This document shows, in pieces, positions 40,754-50,500 of a stretch of 64,000 nucleotides of DNA. Origin of the DNA: Caballeronia terrestris (GTDB lineage: Bacteria > Pseudomonadota > Gammaproteobacteria > Burkholderiales > Burkholderiaceae); assembly GCF_001544515.1 (NCBI RefSeq), contig NZ_FCOL02000018.1, positions 1 to 64,000 on the forward strand, read 5' to 3'. Each line of letters starts with the position of its first letter. Within the stretch, counting starts at the first letter, position 1. Both the position numbers and the translations under genes were made by a program. A model generated the notes under the pieces. It made no database searches. It worked only from the letters and a program-made list of their open reading frames with translations, and was not told where the DNA came from.

Positions 40754-41722
40754 TCAGGCGCCGTAGCTGTGGTGCCCGTTGTCCGGCGGCTCGGCGCCAG
40801 CGCCTTCGCGTACCTTCCCCTGTGACACATTGCTCCCCGGCGGCACACTGTGCGTAAGCCACACGTTGCCGCCGATCACCGAGCCGCGTCCGATCGTCAC
40901 GCGGCCGAGAATCGTCGCGCCCGCGTAGATCACGACGTCGTCCTCGACGATCGGATGGCGCGCGTTGCCCTTCACGAGCGTGCCGTCGCTGCTCGACGGA
41001 AAGCTCTTTGCGCCGAGCGTCACCGCCTGATACACACGCACCCGCTCGCCGATGATCGCCGTCTCGCCGATCACCACGCCCGTGCCGTGATCGATGAAAA
41101 AGCTCGGGCCGATGGTCGCGCCCGGATGGATGTCGATGCCGGTCGCCGAGTGCGCGATCTCGTTGATGAAGCGCGCGAGGAGCGGCACGCCCAAGCGATG
41201 CAGCGCATGCGCGAGCCGGTGATGCGTCATCGCCCAGACGCCCGGATAGCACAGAAGAATCTCCGTGATGTGCTGCGCGGCCGGGTCGCCGGTGAACGCG
41301 GCCTGGATGTCGGAGACGAGCAGCGCGCGGATCGCCGGCAACTGCGTGCCGAACTCGCGCGCGATGTCGAACGCGTGATTACTCAACTCCGCGTCGCTCG
41401 AGTCCCGGTACTGAGGCAGAAAGCGCAGCGCGCGGCGCATCTGCTCGTGCAGCAGACGCAGCGTGCTTTCGAGCGTCTGGCCGACGTAGTAGTCGACGCT
41501 TTCGTCGGTCAGATCGGGCGCGCCGTAGTGCGTCGGAAAGAGCGCCGAGCGCAGGCCGTTGACGATCCGCACGATCGCGTCGCGCGACGGCAATTCACGA
41601 ATGCCGAGCGGATGGCGCGTGCGATGCAAGTCCTCGCGCGATGCCCGCAGGCCGGCGACGATTTCAGCCAGTCCCCACTCGCGGGACGGATCGTTGGGAG
41701 GCGATGACAGTTTGTTCGGCAT
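40754..41722 (-). CDS. epsC: Serine O-acetyltransferase (EpsC/CysE type)
   Basis: A 322-residue left-handed beta-helix acetyltransferase for the first step of cysteine synthesis. An N-terminal helical domain is followed by hexapeptide repeats with the serine acetyltransferase signature IDIHPGATIGPSFFIDHGTG, GETAIIGERVRVYQAVTLGA and the GRGSVIGGNVWLTHSVPPGS turn. The long N-terminal part is typical of the EpsC branch. The start at 41722 was chosen as the first ATG of the conserved region; the ribosome site is weak. Confidence 0.92.
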   Translation of the reverse strand: MPNKLSSPPNDPSREWGLAEIVAGLRASREDLHRTRHPLGIRELPSRDAIVRIVNGLRSALFPTHYGAPDLTDESVDYYVGQTLESTLRLLHEQMRRALRFLPQYRDSSDAELSNHAFDIAREFGTQLPAIRALLVSDIQAAFTGDPAAQHITEILLCYPGVWAMTHHRLAHALHRLGVPLLARFINEIAHSATGIDIHPGATIGPSFFIDHGTGVVIGETAIIGERVRVYQAVTLGAKSFPSSSDGTLVKGNARHPIVEDDVVIYAGATILGRVTIGRGSVIGGNVWLTHSVPPGSNVSQGKVREGAGAEPPDNGHHSYGA

Positions 41723-41906
41723 GGTGGCGATAGACGGAGAGGACGATTCGCCTGGAGCGGCGCGTTGGAAACAGTGTCCCAAGATTAACCGTTTTTCGCG
41801 GATCGCTGTGACAGCGCCGGTTTCGCAGCCGGTTTGGAGCCGCTTCCGCAGCCGCTTGAGCGGCGCGTCTCACGCGGGCTTGCGCTGAGCTTTCAGAGAG
41901 ACGCGT

Positions 41907-42140
41907 TCAGACGGTGATGTTGCTCGCATCGATCCATCGGACGGCCCAGTCGCGCGCGTGTGCGATCGCTTCGTCCGGATTGCGGAAGCGCAGTTCCGAC
42001 GGAAAGAAGCGGTTCGCGACGAGTTCGCCATCGCTCGATCGCGAGATCACGACGTAGGGCTGAAAGCTGCCATCTCCGGCCCGGGCGGGCGCACAATTGA
42101 GCAGATAGCCGCGATGTGAAAAGGCAGCATCGTGTTGCAT
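41907..42140 (-). CDS. Small conserved protein of unknown function
   Basis: A 77-residue protein with a beta-rich pattern (YLLNCAPARAGDGSFQPYVV, ISRSSDGELVANRFFPSE, then EAIAHARDWAVRWIDA). It resembles short Burkholderia proteins with this strand-strand-helix plan, whose function is unknown. AGGTG precedes the ATG by four bases. No operon partner is evident. Confidence 0.75.
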   Translation of the reverse strand: MQHDAAFSHRGYLLNCAPARAGDGSFQPYVVISRSSDGELVANRFFPSELRFRNPDEAIAHARDWAVRWIDASNITV

Positions 42141-42431
42141 GAGTCACCTGTGTGAAAGTGCCCTGCTAATTCGATTTGGCAGCGCTCCTGCACAGTGGCA
42201 AAGCCCGTTGACTTATGGCGCGTGAGACGCGCGACCTTGATAAAGCATGGGACTTGAGCGCTGGCAGGTCCAAATCATACTCTGTAGAAAACGTGCCTTG
42301 GGTTGAAAAACGTTCGTGATTTCTAATGGTAATCTGAAGGTTCGCTCCGACAAGGCTCACGGGTCCGTCGCTATAAAGCCGGAACGAGTCTTGCAAGCGC
42401 ATCCCCTCGTTTGGCTGAACAGGAGCGCATG

Positions 42432-43043
42432 ATGAGCAACGCAAAGAACGACGAAACGCAGGACAAGCAGGCGCAACGGGCAGCCGATAGCCCGATCAAG
42501 AAGCCCGAGACCGAGACGGCTCACGTCAAGCTCCAGGATGCCGCGAAGGCCGCGAGCGGGCAGGAAGCGGGGCTCGGGCAGGCGAGCGGCGAACGGCCCT
42601 CGAAGCCTGCGGCTGCCGCTGATACGAAGGCGGGATTCCATCATCCAATCGGGCTAGACGTGCTCAACGACGGCTCGCTCGACGACACCGTCGACACCGA
42701 CGGCAAGAACCGCGATGCGAAGCGCGAGATGGAGATGCGTGAGCGCGAACCGGACGCCATCATCACGTCGAATGCCACGCTCGTGAACTTCGTCGGCGAG
42801 ATGGGTGATGGCCTCGGCGGCTTCGACAGCCGTCCCGCGCGCAACGGCCTCTTGCTCGCGCTGGAGCGCGGCTATCTGATGATCGACAAGGGCATGGTCG
42901 CGCCGCCAGTTCGCGAGATCGAAGGGAAGCTGCGCTTCGAAGGACGCGATCCGCATGGGCACACGCTGCGCGGGCGCAAGCACTATGCGCTCAATCACAT
43001 GCGGCCGTCGCGGCTGATCGAGTTGCAGCGGCGGGAAAAGTAA
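42432..43043 (+). CDS. Hypothetical protein with disordered N-terminus
   Basis: A 203-residue protein. The first ~85 residues are rich in Lys, Ala, Gln and Asp and probably unfolded. The second half is ordered (ITSNATLVNFVGEMGDGLGG, LLLALERGYLMIDKGMVAPP, MRPSRLIELQRREK). No family is recognised. AGGAG stands six bases before the ATG at 42432; an ATG three bases earlier is too close to it. A strong terminator follows. Confidence 0.75.
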   Translation: MSNAKNDETQDKQAQRAADSPIKKPETETAHVKLQDAAKAASGQEAGLGQASGERPSKPAAAADTKAGFHHPIGLDVLNDGSLDDTVDTDGKNRDAKREMEMREREPDAIITSNATLVNFVGEMGDGLGGFDSRPARNGLLLALERGYLMIDKGMVAPPVREIEGKLRFEGRDPHGHTLRGRKHYALNHMRPSRLIELQRREK

Positions 43044-43069
43044 CCTTTTTCCGACTGATCAAAGCGTAG

Positions 43070-43095
43070 GGGCCGCAAAATTCGCGGCCCCTTTA
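43070..43095 (+). terminator. Rho-independent terminator
   Basis: An 8-bp perfect stem GGGGCCGC / GCGGCCCC with loop AAAATTC is followed by TTTATT, 26 bases after the hypothetical gene. It may also serve the opposing small gene. Confidence 0.8.
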
Positions 43096-43108
43096 TTCTC
43101 AAGGCGAA

Positions 43109-43264
43109 TCACTCCGCCTTCTTGCCCTTCTCATCCTCGCTTTCGATGCGTGTCACGCCGCCCGTCGCAGGCGGATCGCTCGCGGGGAAACTGTCCTCGA
43201 CGGCCTTGTCCACGTCCTCTTCGTCGCGTTCGGAATGCGGGTTCTGCTCTTTCGTGTCGCTCAT
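43109..43264 (-). CDS. Small acidic protein (DVDKAVEDSFPASDPP type)
   Basis: A 51-residue, strongly acidic protein. The central motif DVDKAVEDSFPASDPPA is shared by many short proteobacterial proteins of unknown function. AGGAG lies six bases before the ATG at 43264; the longer frame to 43510 crosses the divergent gene and is rejected. The composition suggests an intrinsically disordered stress-type protein. Confidence 0.75.
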   Translation of the reverse strand: MSDTKEQNPHSERDEEDVDKAVEDSFPASDPPATGGVTRIESEDEKGKKAE

Positions 43265-43411
43265 TGCGGGCTCCTTTGCCGTGTGACGAATGGTGTCGTC
43301 CATCCGTCGAGCAACCGCCGTTCCACCAGGCGCGAGGAGCAGGCACGAGTTGTGCGCATGCCCTCCCGGATTCCAAAAATTATCGGGCCGACCAACCTTG
43401 GGGAGCAGGAC

Positions 43412-43870
43412 ATGAGTGCTGTGAACGCGTATTCCCGCGACGCCGTCAGTGCCATCGAAACGAATCGTGCAGCGGCGTGGATCGCGCGCCTCATGCGCGG
43501 CGAGCGTCACGCCGCCGCGCTCACGAGCCTAGCGCTCGCCTATGCTCTTTCCTGGGCGGAACTCTGTTTGTCGCTGCTGATCGGCCTTCCCGCCGATGCT
43601 GCGGGCGGCCATCCATTCGCGGCATCGGTCGTGGCGCGGGTGCTGGTCGGCGTGCTGTATCTGTGCGTCGCGGCGCGCTTGCAGTGGGCGCGCTGGGTGA
43701 CGGCCGCGCTGGGCTTCGCATCGGTGGCGCTCGTCGCGCCCACGCTCGCGCTCCAGTGGCAGGTTTTCCCCGCGGCGGCGGTCGTGTCAGGGCTGGCGGT
43801 GGTCTGCAAGCTGAGCGCTTCGCTGTTTCTTCTCGCTCCGGCGGACCGCGCAGTAACCCAGGCAGCATAA
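43412..43870 (+). CDS. Predicted four-helix membrane protein
   Basis: A 152-residue protein with a soluble N-terminus and four hydrophobic segments (for example LTSLALAYALSWAELCLSLL and VVARVLVGVLYLCVAARL). GGGGAG lies upstream of the ATG. It is not assignable to a named family by eye, and there is no functional residue pattern. It is divergent from the small acidic gene. Confidence 0.75.
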   Translation: MSAVNAYSRDAVSAIETNRAAAWIARLMRGERHAAALTSLALAYALSWAELCLSLLIGLPADAAGGHPFAASVVARVLVGVLYLCVAARLQWARWVTAALGFASVALVAPTLALQWQVFPAAAVVSGLAVVCKLSASLFLLAPADRAVTQAA

Positions 43871-43972
43871 GGATTCAAAACCGCTGGTTGGTAAAGCTCC
43901 AATGAGACGCGGCTTTGTTTCGCCGCGCCGCCCGCGCACAATGGCTCATTCCCTTTCGAGTGAGCCAAAGCC

Positions 43973-44572
43973 ATGAAAATCGCTGTGATCGGTGCAACCG
44001 GCACCGTCGGCCGGGCCGTCTTCGCGGAACTCGCAAAGCGCCACGAGACGTTCGAAATCGGCGCGACGCGCGGCGCGCATCGCGTGGATCTGACCGACAT
44101 CGACAGCATCCGCCGCCTGTTCGACTCCATCGGCCGCGTCGACGCGATCGTCGCCGCTGCCGGCCACGTCCACTTCGGCCCGCTCGTCGACATGACGCCC
44201 GCGCAGTTCCGCCGCGGCCTCGACGACAAGCTGATGGGTCAGGTCAACCTCGTCCTCACCGCGCGCGACTACCTGAACGACGGCGGCTCGTTCACGCTGA
44301 CGAGCGGTATCGTCGGCGCGGAGGTGATTCTCCAGGGCGCGAGCGCGGCTGCCGTGAACGGCGCGATCGAGGGTTTCGTGCGGGGCGCTGCGATTGAACT
44401 GCCGCGCGGACTGCGCATCAACGCCGTCAGCCCGACGATGCTCGAAGAAGCCGCCGAGAGTTTCGGCCCGTACTTCCGGGGCTTCGAGCCGGCGCCGGGC
44501 GCGCGCGTCGCGCTGGCGTACAGCCGAAGCGTGGAAGGCGCGGAGACCGGACGCGTGTACAAGGTGCATTGA
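43973..44572 (+). CDS. Short-chain dehydrogenase, atypical (no YxxxK)
   Basis: A 199-residue SDR-fold protein. The dinucleotide motif is IGATGTVGRAV, and the NAG-like strand reads VAAAGHVHFGPL. The active-site region reads GASAAAVNGAIEGFVRGAA, so the usual catalytic Tyr-x-x-x-Lys is absent. This variant recurs in a small SDR subfamily of about 200 residues. It may bind NAD(P) without classical oxidoreductase chemistry. The gene stands between the membrane protein and a GNAT gene; no operon is clear. Confidence 0.85.
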   Translation: MKIAVIGATGTVGRAVFAELAKRHETFEIGATRGAHRVDLTDIDSIRRLFDSIGRVDAIVAAAGHVHFGPLVDMTPAQFRRGLDDKLMGQVNLVLTARDYLNDGGSFTLTSGIVGAEVILQGASAAAVNGAIEGFVRGAAIELPRGLRINAVSPTMLEEAAESFGPYFRGFEPAPGARVALAYSRSVEGAETGRVYKVH

Positions 44573-44614
44573 CCTCGCTTATGCTCGAACCCGGCCAGAA
44601 CCGGGAGCGCATCG

Positions 44615-45034
44615 ATGCAATGGACGAAGGACGAATACCGCGTGACGACGAACGTCGACGAATTCCAGTTCGACGTCATCCACCGCTATTTGAGCGAAGT
44701 CGCGTACTGGTCGCCGGGGATTGCACGCGCGAGGGTCGAGCGCGCGGCGCGGCGATCGCTCGCGTTTGGCCTGTTCGAGCGCGACGCGCAGATCGGCTAC
44801 GCGCGCATGATCACCGATGCCACGACCTTCGCCTATCTCGCCGACGTCTTCGTGCTGGCCGGGCATCAGGGCAAGGGGCTCGGCACGTGGCTGATGGCGT
44901 GCATCCTGTCGCACGAGGATTTGCAAGACCTGCGGCGCATGATGCTCGTCACCTCCGACGCGCATGGCCTCTACGCGAAATTCGGCTTCACCGCGCCGGC
45001 CAATCCCGAGCGGATCATGGAACGCAAGCCCTGA
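44615..45034 (+). CDS. GNAT-family N-acetyltransferase
   Basis: A 139-residue GNAT protein. The acetyl-CoA loop is HQGKGLGTWLM (the Q/R-x-x-G-x-G/A pattern), preceded by the strand TFAYLADVFVL and followed by LYAKFGF. The substrate is unknown. It lies 42 bp after the SDR gene and converges on the YnfA gene with 7 bp between. Confidence 0.9.
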   Translation: MQWTKDEYRVTTNVDEFQFDVIHRYLSEVAYWSPGIARARVERAARRSLAFGLFERDAQIGYARMITDATTFAYLADVFVLAGHQGKGLGTWLMACILSHEDLQDLRRMMLVTSDAHGLYAKFGFTAPANPERIMERKP

Positions 45035-45041
45035 CGCGCCT

Positions 45042-45362
45042 TTACCCGCGCGGCTGGAACGCGATCACACCCATGCCGGCGAGCGCGATCGCCGCGCCGG
45101 CCAAGTCCCACACGGTCGGCCGAATGCGATCGACCGCCCACAGCCAGCCAATCGCCACGCCGATATACACGCCCCCGTACGCCGCATAGACGCGCCCGGC
45201 AGCGGTGGCGTGCAGTGTCAGCAGCCACGCGAACAGCGCGAGCGAGAACGCCCCCGGCACGAGCAGCCACGGCGAGCCGCCCTCCTTCAGCCATCGATAC
45301 GGAAAATAGCAGCCGACGATCTCCGCGATCGCCGTCACGACGTAGAGCAGGAAGGTTTTCAT
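45042..45362 (-). CDS. ynfA: YnfA/UPF0060-family membrane protein
   Basis: A 106-residue protein with four transmembrane helices. The UPF0060 features are [39 protein letters not shown] and the C-terminal [15 protein letters not shown]. It is related to small multidrug-resistance-type proteins; export of toxic cations has been proposed for some members. Confidence 0.93.
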   Translation of the reverse strand: MKTFLLYVVTAIAEIVGCYFPYRWLKEGGSPWLLVPGAFSLALFAWLLTLHATAAGRVYAAYGGVYIGVAIGWLWAVDRIRPTVWDLAGAAIALAGMGVIAFQPRG

Positions 45363-45438
45363 AGGCGCACATTATCGTCCGTGGAAATCGTGCGCGGTTG
45401 CATCACAATAGCGCCTTCGCCGCCTCCACCTAGTCCAA

Positions 45439-46779
45439 TTGACCACTCCCCTCGATCCACCGCCGCTGCCCGTGCGCTGGCATCGCCGCGTGCTGATGCT
45501 TGCGTTTCCGATCGTCGTCGCGAATCTGACGCAGCCGATCCTCGGTGCCGTCGATACTGCCGTCGCCGGGCATCTCGACGGCCCGCAGTATCTGGGCGGC
45601 GTCGCGCTGGGCGGGCTCGTCTTCAGCTTCGTGTTGTGGGGCTTCGGCTTCCTGCGCATGGGCACGACGGGCCTCGCCGCGCAAGCATTCGGCGCCCGCG
45701 ACGACGACGCCCTGCGCGCCACGCTCCTGCGCGCGCTGCTGCTCGCCGCCGCGATCGGCTTAGTGGTGCTCGCCGTGCAGACGCCGCTGATCGCGTTCGG
45801 CGTCGGCGCGCTCGGTGGCAGCGAGGCCGTGCAGGCGACCGCGCGCCTCTATTGCCACGCGCGCATCTGGGCGGCGCCTTTCGCGCTTGCCAACTACGTC
45901 GTGCTGGGCTACCTGCTCGGCTGCCAGCGCGTGCGGCTCGCGCTCCTCACGCAGGTGTTCATCAACGCGATAAACATCGTCGCGGTGCTGCTTTTCGTCT
46001 ATCGATTCGACTGGGGGATCGCGGGCATCGGCGCCGCGACCGCCGCCGCGGACGCCTGCGGGTTCGCGCTGGGCATGGCGATATTGTGGCAACTGCGTCC
46101 GCGCGGGCTCGCGCCGCTCGCGTGGAGCGCGCTCTCCGATCCGCATGCGTTGAAGCGCCTCGTCGCGATCAATCGCGATATTTTCGTGCGCACGCTGTGT
46201 CTGCTCGGCGCGTTCGGCTGGTTCGCGCACCTCGGCGCGCGCGAAGGCGACGCGATTCTCGCCGCGAACGCGCTGCTGCTCAATTTCCAGACGTTCATGG
46301 CGTTCGGACTCGATGGCATCGCGCACGCGGCCGAGGCGCTCGTCGGCGCGGCGACGGGCGCGCGCGACCGGCATGCGTTCCGGCAGGCCGTGAAGGTGAC
46401 GATGTTCTGGTCGATGATCGGCGCGGCGGGGTTTTCGCTGGTGTACTGGGCGGGCGGCGCGTGGATCGTCGGCTTGCTGACCGACCAGGCTTCGATCCGC
46501 GCCGCCGCGTTGCAGTATCTGCCGTGGGCGGCGGCGTTGCCGTTGGCGTCGGTGGCGGGCTTCCAGCTCGACGGCGTGTTCATCGGCGCGACGCGCACGC
46601 GTGAGCTGATGCTGGCGATGACGGTGTCATCTGCGGTCTTCCTGCTGGCGGCGTGGGCGCTGGCGGGGCCGTTCGGGAACCACGGGCTGTGGCTCGCGAT
46701 GACGGTTTTTATGGTCGCGCGTGGGGTGACGCTGGGGGTGCAGTTGCCGGGGGTCGAGCGGAGGACTGGTTTGGGTTAG
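45439..46779 (+). CDS. MATE-family efflux protein (DinF-like)
   Basis: A 446-residue MOP-superfamily exporter with about 12 helices. DinF/NorM-like segments include IVVANLTQPILGAVDTAVAG, GFGFLRMGTTGLAAQAFGA and AIDxDIF-type loops such as NRDIFVRTLCLLGAF. It exports drugs or metabolites by Na+ or H+ antiport. The start is assigned to TTG at 45439 because the conserved region begins soon after; no good ribosome site is seen. Confidence 0.9.
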   Translation: MTTPLDPPPLPVRWHRRVLMLAFPIVVANLTQPILGAVDTAVAGHLDGPQYLGGVALGGLVFSFVLWGFGFLRMGTTGLAAQAFGARDDDALRATLLRALLLAAAIGLVVLAVQTPLIAFGVGALGGSEAVQATARLYCHARIWAAPFALANYVVLGYLLGCQRVRLALLTQVFINAINIVAVLLFVYRFDWGIAGIGAATAAADACGFALGMAILWQLRPRGLAPLAWSALSDPHALKRLVAINRDIFVRTLCLLGAFGWFAHLGAREGDAILAANALLLNFQTFMAFGLDGIAHAAEALVGAATGARDRHAFRQAVKVTMFWSMIGAAGFSLVYWAGGAWIVGLLTDQASIRAAALQYLPWAAALPLASVAGFQLDGVFIGATRTRELMLAMTVSSAVFLLAAWALAGPFGNHGLWLAMTVFMVARGVTLGVQLPGVERRTGLG

Positions 46780-46854
46780 AACGGGCGGCGAGTTCCGCTT
46801 GGAACTGCGCCTCGCATCTCCCACCCGCTAAACCACACTAAAAGCACCTGCATT

Positions 46855-47499
<645 letters not shown>

Positions 47500-47672
47500 T
47501 CATCTCAAGCAACGAAAACGATTGTCAACGATCCACGCGTCGATGTCGATTGTCCGCGCGTGGCCGACTACAGCCTGTCCACAAGCGCTCTCCCTGGAAA
47601 TCCGCGAAGCCGTTTCACCTGGCCGCGAACGACGCAGGAGTACGGTGGCGGACGAGAAAGCCGCTTGAACCC

Positions 47673-48716
47673 TCAGCGGTTCGTCGGCGCCTTCGCCAGC
47701 CCCTCCAGCAACGCCTTATGAAACGCCGCCGGGTCCTGCATCTGCGGCGCATGTCCGAGCTCCGGAAACTCGACGAGCTTCGCCCCCGCGATCCTTTCCG
47801 CCGCCAATTTCGCCAGATCGGGGTAGCGTCCGAGCGTAGGGCGAACCTCCGGCGGCGCGAAATCCTTGCCGATCGCGGTCGTGTCCTTGTCGCCGATCAG
47901 AAGCAGCGTCGGCGTGCGCAACTGGTCGAATTCATACACGACCGGCTGCGTATAGATCATGTCGTAGAGCAGCGCCGAGTTCCAGGCGACCACTTCCTTC
48001 CCCGATCCGCGTTACATGCCCGCGAGCATCTGCACCCACGGCTCGTAGTCCGCGCGCCAGTTTCCCGCGTAATACGTGCTCTGCTCATAGCGACGAATGC
48101 CGTCGGCGCTGGTCTTCAGCTCGCGCGCGTACCAGTCGTCGATCGAAATCGACGGCACGCCTTTCGCCTTCCAGTCCTCCAGCCCGATCGGATTGACGAG
48201 CACGAGTTGCTCCGTCTCGCGCGGATACATCAGCGCATAGCGCACGGCGATCATGCCGCCCGTCGAATGCGCGACGAGCGTCGCCTCCGTCACGTTGAGC
48301 GCCTGGAGCAGCGCGTGCGTGTTGCGCGCGAGTTGCTGGAAGCTGTACTGATAGCGCACGGGCTTCGTCGACTTGCAGAAGCCGATCTGATCCGGCGCGA
48401 TCACACGATAACCCGCGTCGGTCAATGTCTCGATCGTCTGACGCCACGTCGCCGCGCAGAAGTTCTTGCCGTGCAGCAGCACCGCCGTGCGACCGTTCGG
48501 ACGCGCCGGATGCACGTCCATGTAGGCCATCTTCACCACTTGCCGCTGCGACGTGATTGCGAACTGCGCGACCGGATACGGGTAATCGAAGCCTTGCAGC
48601 TCGGGGCCGTACACGGGGCCGTCGTTGCCGGTGGGTTGCGACGCGGGTTCGTCGGCGTGGGCGTGAAGCGCAGCGACAGCGATCAAAGCAGAAAACAAGC
48701 GGCTCTTGAAGGTCAT
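47673..48716 (-). pseudogene. Secreted alpha/beta hydrolase with one nonsense codon
   Basis: A 347-codon alpha/beta hydrolase gene with one in-frame TAA at 48012-48014. Before it are a Sec signal peptide (MTFKSRLFSALIAVAALHAH), the oxyanion segment VLLHGKNFCAATW and the nucleophile elbow LVAHSTGGMI. After it, in the same frame, come LLIGDKDTTAIGKDF (acid region) and the catalytic histidine in FPELGHAPQMQDP. The stop falls between LAGM and RGSGKEVVAWNSAL, where related enzymes often have Tyr, so TAC or TAT to TAA is the simplest cause. No frameshift is needed. It may be a recent pseudogene, a sequence error, or read through. Confidence 0.83.
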
Positions 48717-48850
48717 GGAAGCGATCGAAGTGGGCGAACTCGGTGCGGAAGATTCTATCGCGCGTGGTTTTTGATCGCCTGCGCGCGCTAAAGTCTTATA
48801 CTTTGCGGCCATCATTTGCCGCGCGTCTCAAGCGCCCTCAAGCCCCGAGC

Positions 48851-49612
48851 ATGACAACACGCCTCAAGGCATTCGTCGCCGCGCTTCTTTGCGCCTCGTC
48901 CCTCACCGCCGCCGCCAGCGACTGCGCGCAATTCAGCCCCGGCGGCCAGCCGCCCGTCGTCGTCAACCAGAAGATGCGCGCGGCCACGCAGGAACTCTGC
49001 TATTCCGACTTCGCCGTTCTGCACTCCGGCGTGACGAAAGGACCGCTCTGGTCGGCGGAACACCTGACGGCCGAACACGTCGACGACGCCAAGAACAACA
49101 CGCGCACCAATCGCTTCTTCGCCGAGCGCAAGCTGCCGCCCGGAGAGAGCGCGCAACTCTCCGATTACAAGAAGAGCGGCTACGATCGCGGGCACATGAG
49201 CCCCGCCGGCGACCGCTGGAGCAAGAAAGGCATGTCCGAATCCTTTTCGCTTGCGAACATCGTGCCGCAAAATCCGTCGAATAACCGGCGCATCTGGTCG
49301 CGCATCGAGGAAGCGGTGCGGCGTCTGACGGAAGAATCGGGCGATGCCTACGTCGTGACCGGGCCGCTGTTCTCGGGCGGTGAACTGCAGACGATCGGCG
49401 AATCGCGCGTGTTCGTGCCGACGCAGCTCTACAAGGTCGTGTATCTGCCCGCGCGCGAATTGTCCTTCGCGGTCGTCGTCGACAACAGCGCGCCGACCAA
49501 GGACTACACGGTCAAGACCGTGCACGAACTCGAGACGATGAGCGGGCTGCGGTTTCCCGGCATCCCCGAGTCGCTGAAAGACAAACGAATTGGAGGACTG
49601 AAAGGTGTTTAA
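48851..49612 (+). CDS. Secreted DNA/RNA non-specific endonuclease
   Basis: A 253-residue beta-beta-alpha-metal nuclease (NucA/Serratia type). The signal peptide ends near AAAS. The catalytic motif is YDRGHMSPAGD, with the general-base histidine H115, and the metal asparagine region is NIVPQNPSNN. It should act in the periplasm or outside the cell, for nutrient scavenging or DNA clearance. Its last 8 bases overlap the next gene. It is divergent from the nonsense-mutated hydrolase. Confidence 0.93.
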   Translation: MTTRLKAFVAALLCASSLTAAASDCAQFSPGGQPPVVVNQKMRAATQELCYSDFAVLHSGVTKGPLWSAEHLTAEHVDDAKNNTRTNRFFAERKLPPGESAQLSDYKKSGYDRGHMSPAGDRWSKKGMSESFSLANIVPQNPSNNRRIWSRIEEAVRRLTEESGDAYVVTGPLFSGGELQTIGESRVFVPTQLYKVVYLPARELSFAVVVDNSAPTKDYTVKTVHELETMSGLRFPGIPESLKDKRIGGLKGV

Positions 49613-49865
49613 ACCATTTGCCAACGATACCGACGCGCTCAACGTCAACGGCGACGCGTTCACGGTCACCAACGGCAAGACGCGCATCGCGATCGCTGCC
49701 GATATCGAGATTCCCCGCGACAAGACCGGCCTCACGACGGCGCTCGCGTTGCAAAAGGCGGTAAACGCAATCGTCGATGCGTTGCAGAAGGACGCCGCGC
49801 TGCCCGCCAAACTCGCAGACGAACCCGCCGCGCCTGCTGCCAAGACCGACAATCCGTTCATCTGA
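49605..49865 (+). CDS. Small protein coupled to the nuclease gene
   Basis: An 86-residue protein of unknown function starting at GTG 49605, with GGAGG eight bases before it and an 8-bp overlap with the nuclease gene. The core (NGDAFTVTNGKTRIAIAADI, then EIPRDKTGLTTALALQKAVN) suggests a small alpha/beta domain, and the tail is Ala/Pro-rich. Tight coupling to a toxic nuclease makes an accessory role possible, but there is no direct evidence for an inhibitor. Confidence 0.72.
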   Translation: MFKPFANDTDALNVNGDAFTVTNGKTRIAIAADIEIPRDKTGLTTALALQKAVNAIVDALQKDAALPAKLADEPAAPAAKTDNPFI

Positions 49866-49893
49866 CGCGACGCATCGCAAGCCGGGACGTGAA

Positions 49894-50409
49894 ATGATCG
49901 AATGCCATGTGGCGCCGAGTCCGCTCGGGCACATCCTGTACCGCTCCGAGGGCGACAGCCTGACGGGCCTCTTCTTCGTCGGACAGAAGCATTTTCCGGC
50001 GGGTATCGCGCAGCCGACGCTCTCGGAGGGCGCGCCACTGCCGCGCGTGATCGAGGAAGCGCGCAAACAGGTCGACGAGTATTTCGCCGGCGAGCGGCGC
50101 GCGTTTTCGGTGAAGCTGCGGCTAGAGGGCACGGCATTCCAGCAGCGCGTGTGGAGCGCGCTGCGCGAAATCGCTTTCGGCGACGCCTGGACCTACGGCG
50201 ATCTCGCGCGGCACCTCGGCTTGCCGGCGGCAGCTTCGCGCGCGGTGGGCGGTGCGAACGGGCGCAATCCGGTGGCGATCATCGTTCCGTGCCATCGGGT
50301 GATCGGCGGCGACGGCACCTTGACGGGCTATGCGGGCGGTATCGAACGCAAACAGCATTTGCTGACGCTCGAAGGCGGTCCGGGGCGCGCGCAGCTCACG
50401 CTCTTCTGA
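49894..50409 (+). CDS. ogt: Methylated-DNA-protein-cysteine methyltransferase
   Basis: A 171-residue Ogt-type repair protein that transfers alkyl groups from O6-alkylguanine to itself. The acceptor Cys133 is in the signature VPCHRVIGGDG. The HTH region TYGDLARHLGLPAAASRAVG and arginine-finger segment are intact. The start at 49894 gives the usual N-terminus (HVAPSPLGHILY). With the MPG glycosylase at 28.9 kb it is the second alkylation-repair gene in the window. Confidence 0.95.
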   Translation: MIECHVAPSPLGHILYRSEGDSLTGLFFVGQKHFPAGIAQPTLSEGAPLPRVIEEARKQVDEYFAGERRAFSVKLRLEGTAFQQRVWSALREIAFGDAWTYGDLARHLGLPAAASRAVGGANGRNPVAIIVPCHRVIGGDGTLTGYAGGIERKQHLLTLEGGPGRAQLTLF

Positions 50410-50439
50410 ATCCAAGCGACTGAGCACACAAAACAAAAA

Positions 50440-50472
50440 CCCCGCAAGCCTTTTGGGCTTGCGGGGTTTTTT
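50440..50472. terminator. Bidirectional terminator between ogt and ompA
   Basis: An 11-bp perfect stem CCCCGCAAGCC / GGCTTGCGGGG with loop TTTTG is followed by six T on the right and preceded by an A-run on the left. It can end both ogt and the opposing OmpA-family transcript. Confidence 0.92.
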
Positions 50473-50500
50473 GCGTCATGCGGACAATCCGCGATTCAGC

